A stretch of 35,627 nucleotides of DNA from Acidobacteriota bacterium (GTDB lineage Bacteria; Acidobacteriota; Terriglobia; UBA7540): NCBI GenBank assembly GCA_021817045.1, contig JAKAWG010000053.1, forward strand, positions 1 to 35,627, in the 5' to 3' direction. The notes beneath the pieces are model-generated. The model was not told the DNA's origin and made no database searches. It saw only the letters and a program-made list of their open reading frames with translations. Positions 1 through 8,165 of the stretch are shown here, one piece after another. Each line of letters begins with the position of its first letter. Position 1 is the stretch's first letter. The position numbers and the translations under genes were made by a program.

Positions 1-106
1 TAAAGTACGCGGAAGGTTGGAAGCGTGAGAATTCAGTTGCTCGATAACGCTCTGAAGCGTGTCGCTTGTCCTGGCGCGGTTGGGAAACGTTCGTTGACTG
101 GCTCAT
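1..106 (-). CDS. Start of an unidentified gene, cut by the window edge
   Basis: An ATG at 106-104 overlaps the TGA stop of nrdR (bases shared as ATGA on the minus strand). From it a frame stays open for 35 codons to the left edge, beginning MSQSTNVSQPRQDKRHASER. The ATGA overlap is typical of translational coupling, so this is probably the next gene of the nrdR transcript. The visible part is polar and basic with no recognisable domain, signal peptide or membrane segment, so no function can be given. It could still be a chance open frame, as only about 100 bases are visible. Confidence 0.45.
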   Translation of the reverse strand, partial: MSQSTNVSQPRQDKRHASERYRATEFSRFQPSAYF

Positions 107-564
107 TTGCCGCGAGCCTTGAGAAGATCCTTGAGTTCGTCCATGAACTCGCGGACGTCTTTGAAATCCAGGTACACGGAGGCGAAGCGGACATACGCCA
201 CTTTGTCGAGTTTCTTGAGCCGGTTCATCACGAGTTCTCCCACGGCAGACGTGGGCCGCTCGCGCGCGGGCGACTCGGCGACAAAGGTTTCGGTTTCGTT
301 GACGATCTCTTCAAGCTTGCTCACCGGGATAGGTCTGCGCTCACAGGCCTTCAGCAAGCCGGTCAGGACTTTCTGCCGGTCAAACTTTTCCCGGCGGCCG
401 TCCTTCTTGATGACCATGTACGGGATTTCGTCGATGCGTTCGTATGTGGTGAAACGCCTGGAGCAGCGCGTGCATTCCCGGCGCCGGCGTACCGAGTCGC
501 CGACCTTCGCCTCGCGTGAATCGACGACACGATCTTGGAGGTGGCCGCAAAATGGACATTTCAT
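103..564 (-). CDS. nrdR: Transcriptional repressor NrdR
   Basis: NrdR is the zinc-ribbon/ATP-cone regulator that represses ribonucleotide reductase operons when dATP is abundant. The 153-aa product has the normal family length. The N-terminal zinc ribbon is visible as C3-x2-C6 and C31-x2-C34, followed by the basic stretch RRFTTYERID. An ATP-cone follows at about residues 46-136 (VIKKDGRREKFDR at its start). The start lies 3 bp after the stop of the upstream membrane-protein gene, so the two are probably co-transcribed. No ribonucleotide reductase gene is in the window. Identification is firm. Confidence 0.97.
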   Translation of the reverse strand: MKCPFCGHLQDRVVDSREAKVGDSVRRRRECTRCSRRFTTYERIDEIPYMVIKKDGRREKFDRQKVLTGLLKACERRPIPVSKLEEIVNETETFVAESPARERPTSAVGELVMNRLKKLDKVAYVRFASVYLDFKDVREFMDELKDLLKARGK

Positions 565-567
565 CGC

Positions 568-1656
568 TTAAGTTTTGTGAGCGGCCGCGTGGCGTTGGTG
601 TTCCGCGGACGCGCGTAGCATCTCGAAACTCAATCCCTTATAGAACAACAGAACCGTTCCGAGAATGAAGCAAGGCAGCATCATCGTCATCCACGTAACG
701 ATGGCGGCGCTTGCCGCGGCTGATGGAGGAGCACGAAACAGTTCTTTGAGGGCCAGCAGGATGGCCACTTGAAAGCCTCCCCCAATGCCTGGCAACTGGA
801 TGACCAAGCCCAGGGAGGCAATGACTAGCGTGAGGGTTGCCGCCCACCAGGAGAGGACCGCCAGGCTGCCGCCGAGGCATCGCAGGCTCATCCACATCAC
901 GCTCACGTTGAGCACCCAGAGCGCGACGGTTGAGACGATGCTGGCGGCAAGGTCCCGCGGGTCCTGGACTACTTCAAGGCCGGTGGAAAATGACCGAACG
1001 AGCGCCGCGATCCATTTCTCCCACTTGGTTGGGAGAAATCCCAGCGCGACTTCCAGACGAGGCAGGATTCTTTCCGAATACACGCGAAATAAGACCATCA
1101 ACACGATGAGCACGGCGGCGAAAATCAGAATGATGATTGCGACTCGGTGCGCTCTGCCAAGTCGCGCGGCTGAATAGCGTGTTGGCTGGAGGTCAATGGC
1201 GAGAGCGAACAAGCCCACGAGGGCCAGCGTATCGTAGATGCGCTCGAGCAGCCAGACGGCAACCTGGGAGGTGAATGGCAGTTGCTCGGTCTTTGCGATA
1301 TAGGCTGGGCGCACGATTTCGCCGGCACGGCCAATTAGATAGATGGAGCTGAAACCGAAAATTTGCCCCTCGAACAGAGTCCACAGCGAGCACCTCTTAA
1401 GCGGGTTCACGAAAAACCTCCAACGCCAGGCGCGGAGCGCATACGAGCCGTAGCTTCCCAGCACGGCGAGCGCGAACCAGCCCAAATGAACGTGGGAGAG
1501 GAGAAAACCCAGGCGACGCCACTCAAAATTCTTCCAGGATGGGCTTTTGTAAAGGAGAGCCACAATGACGGCCAGGACGGCGATTCCCACGATCCATCCT
1601 AACCACCGGCGTTGGTTCTTGTTCATGATGACGAGGGGTGCCGCCTTCGTCAACAT
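568..1656 (-). CDS. Multi-pass membrane protein of the lysylphosphatidylglycerol synthase TM-domain (UPF0104) family
   Basis: The 362-aa protein is almost entirely hydrophobic helices separated by short basic loops. It carries the family hallmark around residues 107-120 (LIGRAGEIVRPAYI), followed by a conserved Leu-Leu-Glu-Arg segment. The family is related to the flippase half of MprF and to AglD; individual members are rarely characterised, so the substrate is unknown, though a role in moving or modifying lipids or polyprenyl carriers is plausible. The ATG at 1656 and the ATG at 1626 (MNKNQRRWLG) are both possible starts; the second puts the first helix nearer the N-terminus, and neither has a strong ribosome binding site. 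It is the first gene of a minus-strand unit with nrdR. Confidence 0.85.
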   Translation of the reverse strand: MLTKAAPLVIMNKNQRRWLGWIVGIAVLAVIVALLYKSPSWKNFEWRRLGFLLSHVHLGWFALAVLGSYGSYALRAWRWRFFVNPLKRCSLWTLFEGQIFGFSSIYLIGRAGEIVRPAYIAKTEQLPFTSQVAVWLLERIYDTLALVGLFALAIDLQPTRYSAARLGRAHRVAIIILIFAAVLIVLMVLFRVYSERILPRLEVALGFLPTKWEKWIAALVRSFSTGLEVVQDPRDLAASIVSTVALWVLNVSVMWMSLRCLGGSLAVLSWWAATLTLVIASLGLVIQLPGIGGGFQVAILLALKELFRAPPSAAASAAIVTWMTMMLPCFILGTVLLFYKGLSFEMLRASAEHQRHAAAHKT

Positions 1657-1714
1657 ATCGAAGGGCGCGAAAGAAAGTCAAGCGAACGGACTTTCTGTAA
1701 TTTAAGATAACGCG

Positions 1715-1825
1715 TAGCAGAAAAACCCTGCATGACGGGTGTAGCGGCGATTTTACATCGCCCGACGTCCAGCCTTATCAACGTGCCAGTGGCGGCGTAA
1801 AGCCGCCGCTACAGTTTTTCTGCTA
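1715..1825. repeat. Large imperfect inverted repeat between divergent genes
   Basis: TAGCAGAAAAAC at 1715-1726 is matched exactly by its reverse complement at 1814-1825, and TGTAGCGGCG at 1740-1749 by CGCCGCTACA at 1804-1813. Inside, each half also tends to fold on itself (GCGGCGATTTTACATCGCC; GGCGGCGTAAAGCCGCC). This nested palindrome resembles the other dispersed palindromic elements in the window (around 8300 and 35500) in style but does not share their ends. It fills most of the 203-bp gap between the divergent membrane-protein and sigma-factor genes, so the promoters of both must lie within or beside it. Confidence 0.75.
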
Positions 1826-1859
1826 GCTGCTCTTTCAGCCCCTCCGCCGGAGAGCCAGA

Positions 1860-2435
1860 GTGGAAGCTGACCGGGAATTAACAGCCCGCTGCCTGGCGGG
1901 CGACGACGAAGCCTGGGAGCGCCTGCTCAAGACGTATAGCGGCAAAGTTTATAACCTTTGCTATCGCTTTACCGGCAGCACATCGACGGCCGAGGAACTG
2001 ACGCAAGAGATTTTCGTGAAAATCTTTCAAACGCTCGCCAGCTTTGATCCCGCGCAGGGCCCGTTCGGCGTGTGGCTACACAGGGTGACGCGTAATCATT
2101 TGGTGGATCATTATCGCCGGACCAGTCGTGACCGGGCGACCGTCTCCCTGGACGACGATGCCGGGATCATCCATCCTAGGGCAGCCCCTTCGGCGGGTCC
2201 GGCGACGAGGGTTGAGTCGCGAGAGCGACGGGAACTGATCCAGGCGGCACTTGCCGAGCTTTCTCCCGATATGCGGGAGGTCGTGATCCTGCGCGACCTT
2301 CAGGATCTCGATTACGCCGAAATCGCCCAGGTCCTGGGGTTGCCGGCCGGCACGGTGAAGTCCCGGCTGAACCGAGGCCGTATGGAACTCGGGCGGGCGC
2401 TTAAGCGTATGTTAAAAGGTGAGATGCCGGAGTGA
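1860..2435 (+). CDS. ECF-type RNA polymerase sigma factor
   Basis: The 191-aa protein has the two-domain layout of extracytoplasmic-function sigma factors. Region 2 (about residues 20-90) contains the core-binding and -10 recognition helices (YNLCYRF, AEELTQEIFVKIF, WLHRVTRNHLVDHYRR). Region 4 (about 125-182) has the helix-turn-helix for -35 recognition (DYAEIAQVLGLPAGTVKSRL). There is no region 1 or 3. The start is GTG, preceded by a GGAGAG-like ribosome binding site. The anti-sigma gene begins 6 bp downstream, so sigma and anti-sigma are co-translated as is usual. The signal sensed is unknown; the two membrane proteins that follow suggest envelope stress. Confidence 0.95.
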   Translation: MEADRELTARCLAGDDEAWERLLKTYSGKVYNLCYRFTGSTSTAEELTQEIFVKIFQTLASFDPAQGPFGVWLHRVTRNHLVDHYRRTSRDRATVSLDDDAGIIHPRAAPSAGPATRVESRERRELIQAALAELSPDMREVVILRDLQDLDYAEIAQVLGLPAGTVKSRLNRGRMELGRALKRMLKGEMPE

Positions 2436-2441
2436 GGGCTT

Positions 2442-3098
2442 ATGACCCACGCGGAATTTGCCAGCCTGTTAACCGACTATGTCGACGGCACGCTTGTTTC
2501 CGCAGAAGGTGCAGCGTGCGAACAGCACGCTGCCGCCTGCGAAAGCTGCCGAACGATGCTAGCAGACGCGCGTCTGGCCGTTGAGGTGTGTCGCGCGGCC
2601 CAGGATGTGACACCCGCGCCGTGGCTTTTGCCGCGGATTTTGCGCGCCACCGCGGGCGCACGCCAGCCTTCGCTCGCGATGCGTGTGGCAGCCTGGAGCA
2701 GGCCGCCATACGGGCTTCGGGTGGCGTACAGCGCAGCGATGGCGCTGTTTTCGCTTTCCTTTGTGCTTTACGTGGCCAAAGTGAACGTGCGAGCCGTGAA
2801 GCTCAGCGACCTCAACCCGAAAACCTGGATTTACCGCGCGGACAGGCACGGTCATATCCTCGCCGGGCGCGCGCAGAGATTCTACGAAGACTTGCGCTTC
2901 GTCTATGAAGTCCAGTCTCTGCTGCGCGAACTTGGGCAAGGGAAGGGAACGCCCGCCGGCGGTCCTTCCAAGATTCAAGGAGAGCGCGGTTCTCTTCGTC
3001 TCGCGCCCTCCATTTCCGGCGACGGTGCGCTTGCTGATGCGCTATATCGGAGGCTCGGAATTGGCGGGAGCGGAGAGAGGCAAGGAGGCGTGACATGA
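2442..3098 (+). CDS. Membrane anti-sigma factor with zf-HC2 zinc finger
   Basis: The 218-aa product starts with an anti-sigma zinc finger, visible as C26-x2-H29-x3-C33-x2-C36, the ligand pattern of ZAS/zf-HC2 domains that clasp ECF sigma factors. One membrane helix lies at about residues 94-112 (SAAMALFSLSFVLYV). The remaining 100 residues would be on the far side of the membrane and show no known domain; they are Gly-rich near the end. The position directly behind the sigma gene supports the role. The last codons overlap the next gene by the sequence ATGA, so all three genes are probably translated as a unit. Confidence 0.9.
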   Translation: MTHAEFASLLTDYVDGTLVSAEGAACEQHAAACESCRTMLADARLAVEVCRAAQDVTPAPWLLPRILRATAGARQPSLAMRVAAWSRPPYGLRVAYSAAMALFSLSFVLYVAKVNVRAVKLSDLNPKTWIYRADRHGHILAGRAQRFYEDLRFVYEVQSLLRELGQGKGTPAGGPSKIQGERGSLRLAPSISGDGALADALYRRLGIGGSGERQGGVT

Positions 3099-3790
3099 GC
3101 AAATGCGCTGTCCATCCTGAACGCGAAAGTGTGGCTTACTGCGGTGAGTGTGGTCGGGCAATGTGCGCGGAGTGCCGGCACGAAGTTCGCGGTGTCAGCT
3201 ACTGTGAGAATTGCCTAGCGGCACATATGAGGCCGGGCGTTTTTTACCGGCCTTCGGACCTCGGCTCTCAGCCCGGCGTCGCCCTTTTCCTGGGCTTTAT
3301 TCCGGGCGTCGGAGCCATTTATAACGGTCAATTTCTGAAGGCGATCATCCAGGTGCTCATTTTCGGCTCGCTTGTTGCCTTCAGCGGACGGATAGGCGGC
3401 CCGCTCGGAACCGTGTTCGGCTTGGGCGCAGCGGCGTTCTATTTCTATATGGTGATCGATTCATATCAAACGGCGCGCCGCAAACAACTGGGAGAGCCCG
3501 CTGAAGATTGGCCGGGCTTCAGCGACATGAAGATGAACGCGCCAATCGGCGCCATCATCCTGATCGTCATCGGGTCGATTTTTCTTCTCGATAACCTCGG
3601 TGTACACGTCTTTGCGGAAATCGGCCGCTTCTGGCCACTTCTGCTGATCGCCATCGGGGTGGCCATGTTGCAACGCGGCGTACGGCGACGTGAGCGGAAC
3701 ATCACCGCTGCCGCGCGCAGTGCGGAATCCAGTCAGGGAGGCGGAGAATCGCCACCAGACGGAGAAGGACCGCAGAATAAAGAGTTGTGA
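3095..3790 (+). CDS. B-box-type zinc-finger membrane protein with LiaI/LiaF-like helices
   Basis: The 231-aa protein begins with a B-box-like zinc module (C4, H7, C16, C19, C24, C27, C37, C40). Two hydrophobic regions follow: at about residues 60-125 helices resembling the TM2/small membrane-protein type (FLGFIPGVGAIYNGQFLKA), and at about 147-195 a two-helix segment of the DUF5668 or LiaI/LiaF-like kind (IGAIILIVIGSIFLLDNLG). The C-terminus is polar. Its start overlaps the anti-sigma stop (ATGA). Proteins with this layout are common in Acidobacteriota envelope-stress clusters, but the function is not established. I infer an envelope sensor or accessory role from the operon. Confidence 0.8.
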   Translation: MSKCAVHPERESVAYCGECGRAMCAECRHEVRGVSYCENCLAAHMRPGVFYRPSDLGSQPGVALFLGFIPGVGAIYNGQFLKAIIQVLIFGSLVAFSGRIGGPLGTVFGLGAAAFYFYMVIDSYQTARRKQLGEPAEDWPGFSDMKMNAPIGAIILIVIGSIFLLDNLGVHVFAEIGRFWPLLLIAIGVAMLQRGVRRRERNITAAARSAESSQGGGESPPDGEGPQNKEL

Positions 3791-3826
3791 GTTGGAACAA
3801 GAACGTCCGTCCCGGGCGGAGGCGCC

Positions 3827-5359
3827 ATGAACTCTAACGCAAATCGCCACGCATCGTTTTTTTGGGCCTTGATCCTGATTGCGGCCGGGCTGGTCTTTCT
3901 CGCACCCAATTTTTACCCGGCAATTCATCCCTGGGTTGTGATTGCCCACTACTGGCCGGTATTGATCATCCTGTGGGGCATCGCAAAGCTTTTTGACGCT
4001 GTCCAGGCCCGACTTCATCCGGAAACCGCCCATCCGCCGCTTTTTACCGGCACGGAAGTCGTTCTGCTAATTTTACTGCTTCTATTTGGCACCCTGATTT
4101 CTCGCATAGTCCTGGCACCGTGGGGGCAACATTGGCGGAGCGCTTTGGGTGTTCAACTGGGATCGGGTGACTGGGAAAATCCATTTCTAAACTCTTACGT
4201 TTTCGGACAAACCCTCTCCATTCTAGCTTCACCGAAACCACTTGTCCTGATCGAAGACCCGCACGGCAACGTGACCGTCGAGGGGTCTGAAACCACGAAG
4301 CTCGATGCCACCATCAAGGAGACCATCGGCGCTCGGGACAGGAAGCAAGCAGAGAAAATCCACAGCCGGCTCAAGCTTCAATGGTCCAGTGCGGACGGCC
4401 GCTATACGCTTGAACCGTATCATGGCAAGCTGCCAAGAGGCGGGGCGGATGTGCGCTTGGATATGGCGCTGAGCCTCCCGCTTGCAAGCTCGGCGCGAGT
4501 TACCGCCCAGCACGGAGCGGTCAAGGTGGCGAAACTAGCGGGTCCGGTCTCGGTGCAGCTAACCGGCGGTTCGGCGGAAATTCGAGCAACAAAGGGCGGG
4601 GTGAGCGTGCAAGGGCGGGGAAGCGATGTGGAGATTTCAGACGCCTCCGGTCCGGTCAGCGTGAATGGAGATTTCACCGGGTCAGTGCATCTCGCTCATC
4701 TCGAAGAAGGGGTTGAGTTCCTTTCCTCGCGCACGACGCTGCACGCCGGTCGATTGCCTGGAAAGCTGGTGATGGAGCTTGGCTCTCTCGAAATTTCGGG
4801 CATCAGGGGTCCGTTCGACCTTTCGACCCGGCAGAAGGATGTGGACGTTCAGGATTTTAAGGGCAGCGTCAAGATTGCGGACCAAGACGCGAACGTTAAT
4901 CTCAGCACTGGCGCGCTTCCAACGGAGCCTATTAGCATTACGTCAACGAATGGTGACATCCGGCTGGCGCTGCCGGCCGCGAGCAGCTTCTCCGTAGATG
5001 CCACATCGGACCACGGCGAGGTGAGTTCGGATTTTGCGGGACTCAAAGTGGACCAGCAAGGGCCGCAGCCCTTCATGCGCGGGAGCCACGGCCACGGGGG
5101 ACCGACCATCCGGCTTACAACGAGCTATGGAACGATTCGGCTAATGCGGCAGGATGTAGGGAAAATCGAATCCAGTCGGGGGAACATCGCCCGCCTAATG
5201 CCTGCTCTGCACGGGCGCTCCTTCACTCAATCGCGTCTTACGGCTGCGAGGGTCGTGAAGAATTCAGGAAAAGAGATGGCCACGCAGTTGCTGCCGCGAA
5301 CCGTAACTCCGCCTTCGGCTACCAAGCCGGCCACCGCGAAGGCCATGGCGATGCGGTGA
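3827..5359 (+). CDS. Membrane-anchored DUF4097 (adhesin-like beta-repeat) protein
   Basis: The 510-aa protein opens with the same LiaF-like two-helix unit as its upstream neighbour (ALILIAAGLVFLAPNF, then WPVLIILWGIAKLF) and a third helix near residues 74-95. The rest, about residues 145-445, is a long series of short beta-strand repeats with the periodic patterns GPVSV, GDIRL and YGTIRL typical of DUF4097/DUF4098, which is predicted to fold as a beta-solenoid outside the membrane. It follows the zinc-finger protein by 36 bp and is probably the last gene of the sigma-factor operon. Oddly, the last 45 or so codons run into the 3' end of the convergent aroA, overlapping it by 133 bp, and match no domain. 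Confidence 0.82.
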   Translation: MNSNANRHASFFWALILIAAGLVFLAPNFYPAIHPWVVIAHYWPVLIILWGIAKLFDAVQARLHPETAHPPLFTGTEVVLLILLLLFGTLISRIVLAPWGQHWRSALGVQLGSGDWENPFLNSYVFGQTLSILASPKPLVLIEDPHGNVTVEGSETTKLDATIKETIGARDRKQAEKIHSRLKLQWSSADGRYTLEPYHGKLPRGGADVRLDMALSLPLASSARVTAQHGAVKVAKLAGPVSVQLTGGSAEIRATKGGVSVQGRGSDVEISDASGPVSVNGDFTGSVHLAHLEEGVEFLSSRTTLHAGRLPGKLVMELGSLEISGIRGPFDLSTRQKDVDVQDFKGSVKIADQDANVNLSTGALPTEPISITSTNGDIRLALPAASSFSVDATSDHGEVSSDFAGLKVDQQGPQPFMRGSHGHGGPTIRLTTSYGTIRLMRQDVGKIESSRGNIARLMPALHGRSFTQSRLTAARVVKNSGKEMATQLLPRTVTPPSATKPATAKAMAMR

Positions 5360-6522
5360 TCTCCGTAGCTTTCGATCGCAGCTCCGCGCAACCGCTGACC
5401 TCCAGACACTCGCAACCCATCGGGAAATTCCTCCACGTCCGCTCCGAGACCGCGCAGATTTGCAGCTACAGCCGCCAGGCGGTCACTTTCCTTAACGCGC
5501 AACTCCGCCGCGCCGCGAAACGAGAGGCCCCGGCGCGTCTGAGTTCCGAGCACGGCCAGCACTGGAAGCTCGTCAATCAGGCCGGGAATTGATTCCGGCG
5601 GAATCTCGCCACCTTTCAGGTCGCTTCCACTCACTACAAGGTCACCCACAGTTTCCCCGCTTTCCACCCTCAGGATGGCAGTCTGGATGCTACCGCCCAT
5701 GGCGCGAAGCACGCCGAGCAGAGCAGTGCGCGTCGGGTTCAAACCTACCCCTTCAATTACCAGGCGCGAGTTGGGCACGAGCAGCGCGGCAGCGATGAAG
5801 AACGCGGCAGAGGACATATCCCCCGGAACATGGACTCGAACTCCACTCAAGCGCGCCGGCCCATCCACTGAAAGCCGGCCGTTGGACCGGGTAAGGTGTG
5901 CGCCCATCTGCGCGAGGGCGATTTCGCTGTGATTGCGCGTTGGGACAGGCTCGCAGACTTCGGTTTCGCCGTCGGCATGCAGCCCGGCGAAGAGTACAGC
6001 CGTCTTCACCTGCGCGCTGGCCACCGGCGGCTGGTAACGGATCGGGTGCAGCCGGTCGCCATGAATCGCCAGAGGAGGAAGGCCGCCTGGAGCGGAATCG
6101 ATGTGCGCGCCCATGAGCACCAGCGGGTCAATGATGCGCTTCATCGGGCGGCGGGAGAGCGATTCGTCGCCGCCAATGACGGAAGAAAAACGCTGGCCGG
6201 CGAGAATGCCGGAAAGCATGCGGAGAGTGGAACCCGAATTTCCCGCGTCCAGGGGCGCGCCCGGCTTGTGAAGTCCGAAAAGCCCTTTGCCTTCGATTTG
6301 TACGCGGTCGCCAGCGCGCGCCACGGAAACGCCAAGCGCGTGCAGGCACGTCAGCGTGCTCGCGCAGTCAGCGCTGGATGCAAATCCCTGAATTTCCGTA
6401 ACGCCTTCGGCGATCGCTCCGAGCATGGCGTAGCGATGCGAAATGGATTTGTCGCCGGGAAGGCGGATGGTTCCTTCAACTCGCCTGGCGGCGCGGATGG
6501 TTTGATCTTGCTGAGGCCGCAT
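5227..6522 (-). CDS. aroA: 3-phosphoshikimate 1-carboxyvinyltransferase (EPSP synthase)
   Basis: AroA joins shikimate-3-phosphate and phosphoenolpyruvate in the sixth step of the shikimate pathway in the cytoplasm. The 431-aa product has the expected length and signatures: LPGDKSISHR (about residues 22-31), DAGNSGSTLR (about 92-101), SRRPMKR, TRNHSEIAL, RVKESDR and GDHRIAMA near the end. GDKSISHRYAMLGAIAEG and the R-N-H-S-E element resemble the class II type rather than the E. coli type. No other aromatic-pathway gene is in the window. Its 3' end overlaps the convergent DUF4097 gene. The ATG at 6522 has only a weak ribosome binding site, but the motif spacing supports it. Confidence 0.96.
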   Translation of the reverse strand: MRPQQDQTIRAARRVEGTIRLPGDKSISHRYAMLGAIAEGVTEIQGFASSADCASTLTCLHALGVSVARAGDRVQIEGKGLFGLHKPGAPLDAGNSGSTLRMLSGILAGQRFSSVIGGDESLSRRPMKRIIDPLVLMGAHIDSAPGGLPPLAIHGDRLHPIRYQPPVASAQVKTAVLFAGLHADGETEVCEPVPTRNHSEIALAQMGAHLTRSNGRLSVDGPARLSGVRVHVPGDMSSAAFFIAAALLVPNSRLVIEGVGLNPTRTALLGVLRAMGGSIQTAILRVESGETVGDLVVSGSDLKGGEIPPESIPGLIDELPVLAVLGTQTRRGLSFRGAAELRVKESDRLAAVAANLRGLGADVEEFPDGLRVSGGQRLRGAAIESYGDHRIAMAFAVAGLVAEGGVTVRGSNCVAISFPEFFTTLAAVRRD

Positions 6523-6558
6523 TGTGGTTTAGCAGATCACTGAAAAAGTCCTTCGAGC

Positions 6559-6648
6559 TGTCATTCCGAGCGAAGCGAGGAATCTGGCTTGTGGCGTCAT
6601 ACAAGCAGATTCCTCGGACCGAGCGAAGCGCCGGTCCTCGGAATGACA
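6559..6648. repeat. Dispersed palindromic repeat of the GTCATTCCGAG type
   Basis: TGTCATTCCGAG at 6559-6570 is the exact reverse complement of 6637-6648. Inside it a second long hairpin is formed by GAGGAATCTG (6577-6586) with CAGATTCCTC (6606-6615), and GCTTGT (6587-6592) with ACAAGC (6601-6606). Elements reading GTCATTCCGAG...GAGGAATCT are familiar as high-copy dispersed repeats in several bacterial groups. It sits in the 167-bp gap between aroA and the stop of the isomerase-like gene, both on the minus strand. It could also act as a transcription terminator for the isomerase gene, but there is no T-tract. Confidence 0.8.
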
Positions 6649-6689
6649 TCGAGTCGTAGACAATGACGTGGGGCGGTGGACCAGCGCCA

Positions 6690-7649
6690 TCACGAAACTT
6701 GGTGAATGATCTTCAACAACCCGAGCAGCGATTCTCGCGTGCTTTCCACCTTGTTCCCGTCCGGGCGGCGGTAATGAGTCTCGAGCGACATCGTGTTGTT
6801 GTAATGATCGCGCACCAAGGCTTCAAACTGGCCCTTCCAGTCGATGAAGCCGCCGCCCACGGGCGCCCAGGCAAGCTTCCCGTTCGCCAACCGCTTGACA
6901 TCCTTGATGTGCATGTGCGCGAACCATCCGCGCACAGCCTCATAGCCGTTGGGGTAGGGAATTTCATTCAGCATGGCGGCGTTGCCCGGGTCCCAATTGC
7001 CGCGGAGGTGGGATGAGTTGATCTCCTTAAGAGCCCGGCCAAGTTCCTGCCCCGTGCCGACGTTACAATCCATTTCGTTTTCGAGGATGAGCAGAATGCC
7101 GTTGCGCCCGGCGAGATCGGCCGCCATGTTCAAGCGGTCGCGGACATAGGGCCACGCTTTTTCCGGCTGGCTGACTCGCCAGTAGCTGAATACCCGCACC
7201 TTCTGCGTCCCGAAGAAATGGGCGATCTCGAACGATTTTTTTAGCAGCCTGCCGCTGTCCTTGTCCGTGTAGTGGGCGTGAAACCCTTCGCCCGCCGTCT
7301 CGGGCCTTGCGGGCATCTCCGGCAAGTTGTATTTGAAGATGGGCGAGCCAATGTCGCTCACCGTGAGGTGATGCTGCTGGATCAAGCTTTTGGCGCGCTG
7401 AAGGTCGGCGCGGTCCAGATCCATGATGTTCTTGCTCCACAAATCCCGCAATTCGCAATAATGAAGTGAGTAGCTGCTGATAAAGTTCAGCGCTTGGGCA
7501 AAATCATCCGTGATCTCGTCGGTAATGATGCCAAGCTTGAAAGGCCCGGAGCCAGTTGTCTGCGCCCTTAGAGAACGGGTGAAGCCCGCGAGCGGAGATG
7601 CCATCAGCGAGGTAGCGAGAAACTTCCTGCGCGGCCACATCATGTCCAT
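6690..7649 (-). CDS. Tat-exported sugar phosphate isomerase/epimerase-like TIM-barrel protein
   Basis: The product belongs to the xylose-isomerase-like TIM-barrel (AP endonuclease family 2 fold) group. Visible elements are LGIITDEI at the first strand, LILENEMDCNVGTG with a probable metal-binding Glu, GNWDPGNAA, HMHIKDVK and a late SLETHY. The N-terminus MDMMWPRRKFLATSLMASPL is a twin-arginine type signal, so the mature protein is probably periplasmic. I chose the ATG at 7649 (319 aa) because AGGGA stands 5 bases upstream; a longer frame to 7712 has no support. Substrate is unknown; such Tat-type members often accompany Gfo/Idh/MocA proteins like the one at 8465, on the opposite strand here. 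Confidence 0.85.
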   Translation of the reverse strand: MDMMWPRRKFLATSLMASPLAGFTRSLRAQTTGSGPFKLGIITDEITDDFAQALNFISSYSLHYCELRDLWSKNIMDLDRADLQRAKSLIQQHHLTVSDIGSPIFKYNLPEMPARPETAGEGFHAHYTDKDSGRLLKKSFEIAHFFGTQKVRVFSYWRVSQPEKAWPYVRDRLNMAADLAGRNGILLILENEMDCNVGTGQELGRALKEINSSHLRGNWDPGNAAMLNEIPYPNGYEAVRGWFAHMHIKDVKRLANGKLAWAPVGGGFIDWKGQFEALVRDHYNNTMSLETHYRRPDGNKVESTRESLLGLLKIIHQVS

Positions 7650-7774
7650 AATGATCCCTGGGTCGAGGCGTCGATTTCCAGCAAAGCAACAATAGCACAA
7701 AGCCGAACCCACAAGAGAAAGATCGAGCTAAGCCGGATGATTGCCCGTCCAGTCGCGAGAATTTTTTCAGGGTT

Positions 7775-7992
7775 GGCTCTTGCTAACAATTCTTTGCTTT
7801 CAATAACTTGGTGGGTTCCCGCGCTCTTCGCTAGCCTTTATAAGTTGCTCATCCCAAATAACTTGGCCGTTTTCTGGCCGAAAGGCTTGGGTTTGCTCGT
7901 CTTAAATAAATTCTATGTTGTTTACTTTCAGTAACTTGGCGGGTTTCCCGAGCAAAAACGGCCCGCTAACTTCGCCAAAAGTGCCTAGCCTA
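7775..7992. repeat. AT-rich dispersed repeat, copy A (partner of 33765-33987)
   Basis: This block is markedly AT-richer than its surroundings and aligns over about 200 bp, in the same orientation, with 33765-33987. Shared words include CTATAAGTTGCT/TTATAAGTTGCTC, TTTGCTCGTC, ATGTTGTTT, TTTCAGT-ACTTGG-GGGTTTCCCGAG and CCTAGCCTA. It is also internally repetitive: TAACTTGGTGGGTTCCCG (from 7804) recurs as TAACTTGGCGGGTTTCCCG (from 7932). In copy B the block is the 3' flank of the AANRAN-family gene and ends at that gene's stop codon; here it also ends at a TAG (7985-7987, minus strand). No transposase is present. Confidence 0.8.
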
Positions 7993-8165
7993 CAGATTTT
8001 TTCAGACCGCCGGATTGAACCTTGCCCGGCCGGTTCGGAACGTAAGGTCTAAGGCAATCGCTGCCAGGTATGTGGCGTTCTTGAAGAGCACGGCAGATCT
8101 CCGGGCGACAGGTCGGCGAGCGCCTGTTTACTATATGGTACACACGCCGGCTACGATTGTCAAGG
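7985..8165 (-). pseudogene. Possible relic of an AANRAN-family locus
   Basis: The last codons before the TAG at 7987-7985 read S-V-G-stop, matching the S-L-G-stop that ends the intact gene at 33980. The downstream bases are also homologous (TAGGCTAG followed by CACTTTTG or GACTTTTC). About 175 bases upstream, a CTTGACA (minus strand, 8158-8164) followed by an AT-rich stretch resembles the promoter region of the intact gene. The body of the gene is missing. An 88-codon frame spans the relic (8251-7985) but resembles no family I know and is probably not a gene. The upstream similarity is weak; only the 3' junction is convincing. Confidence 0.35.
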
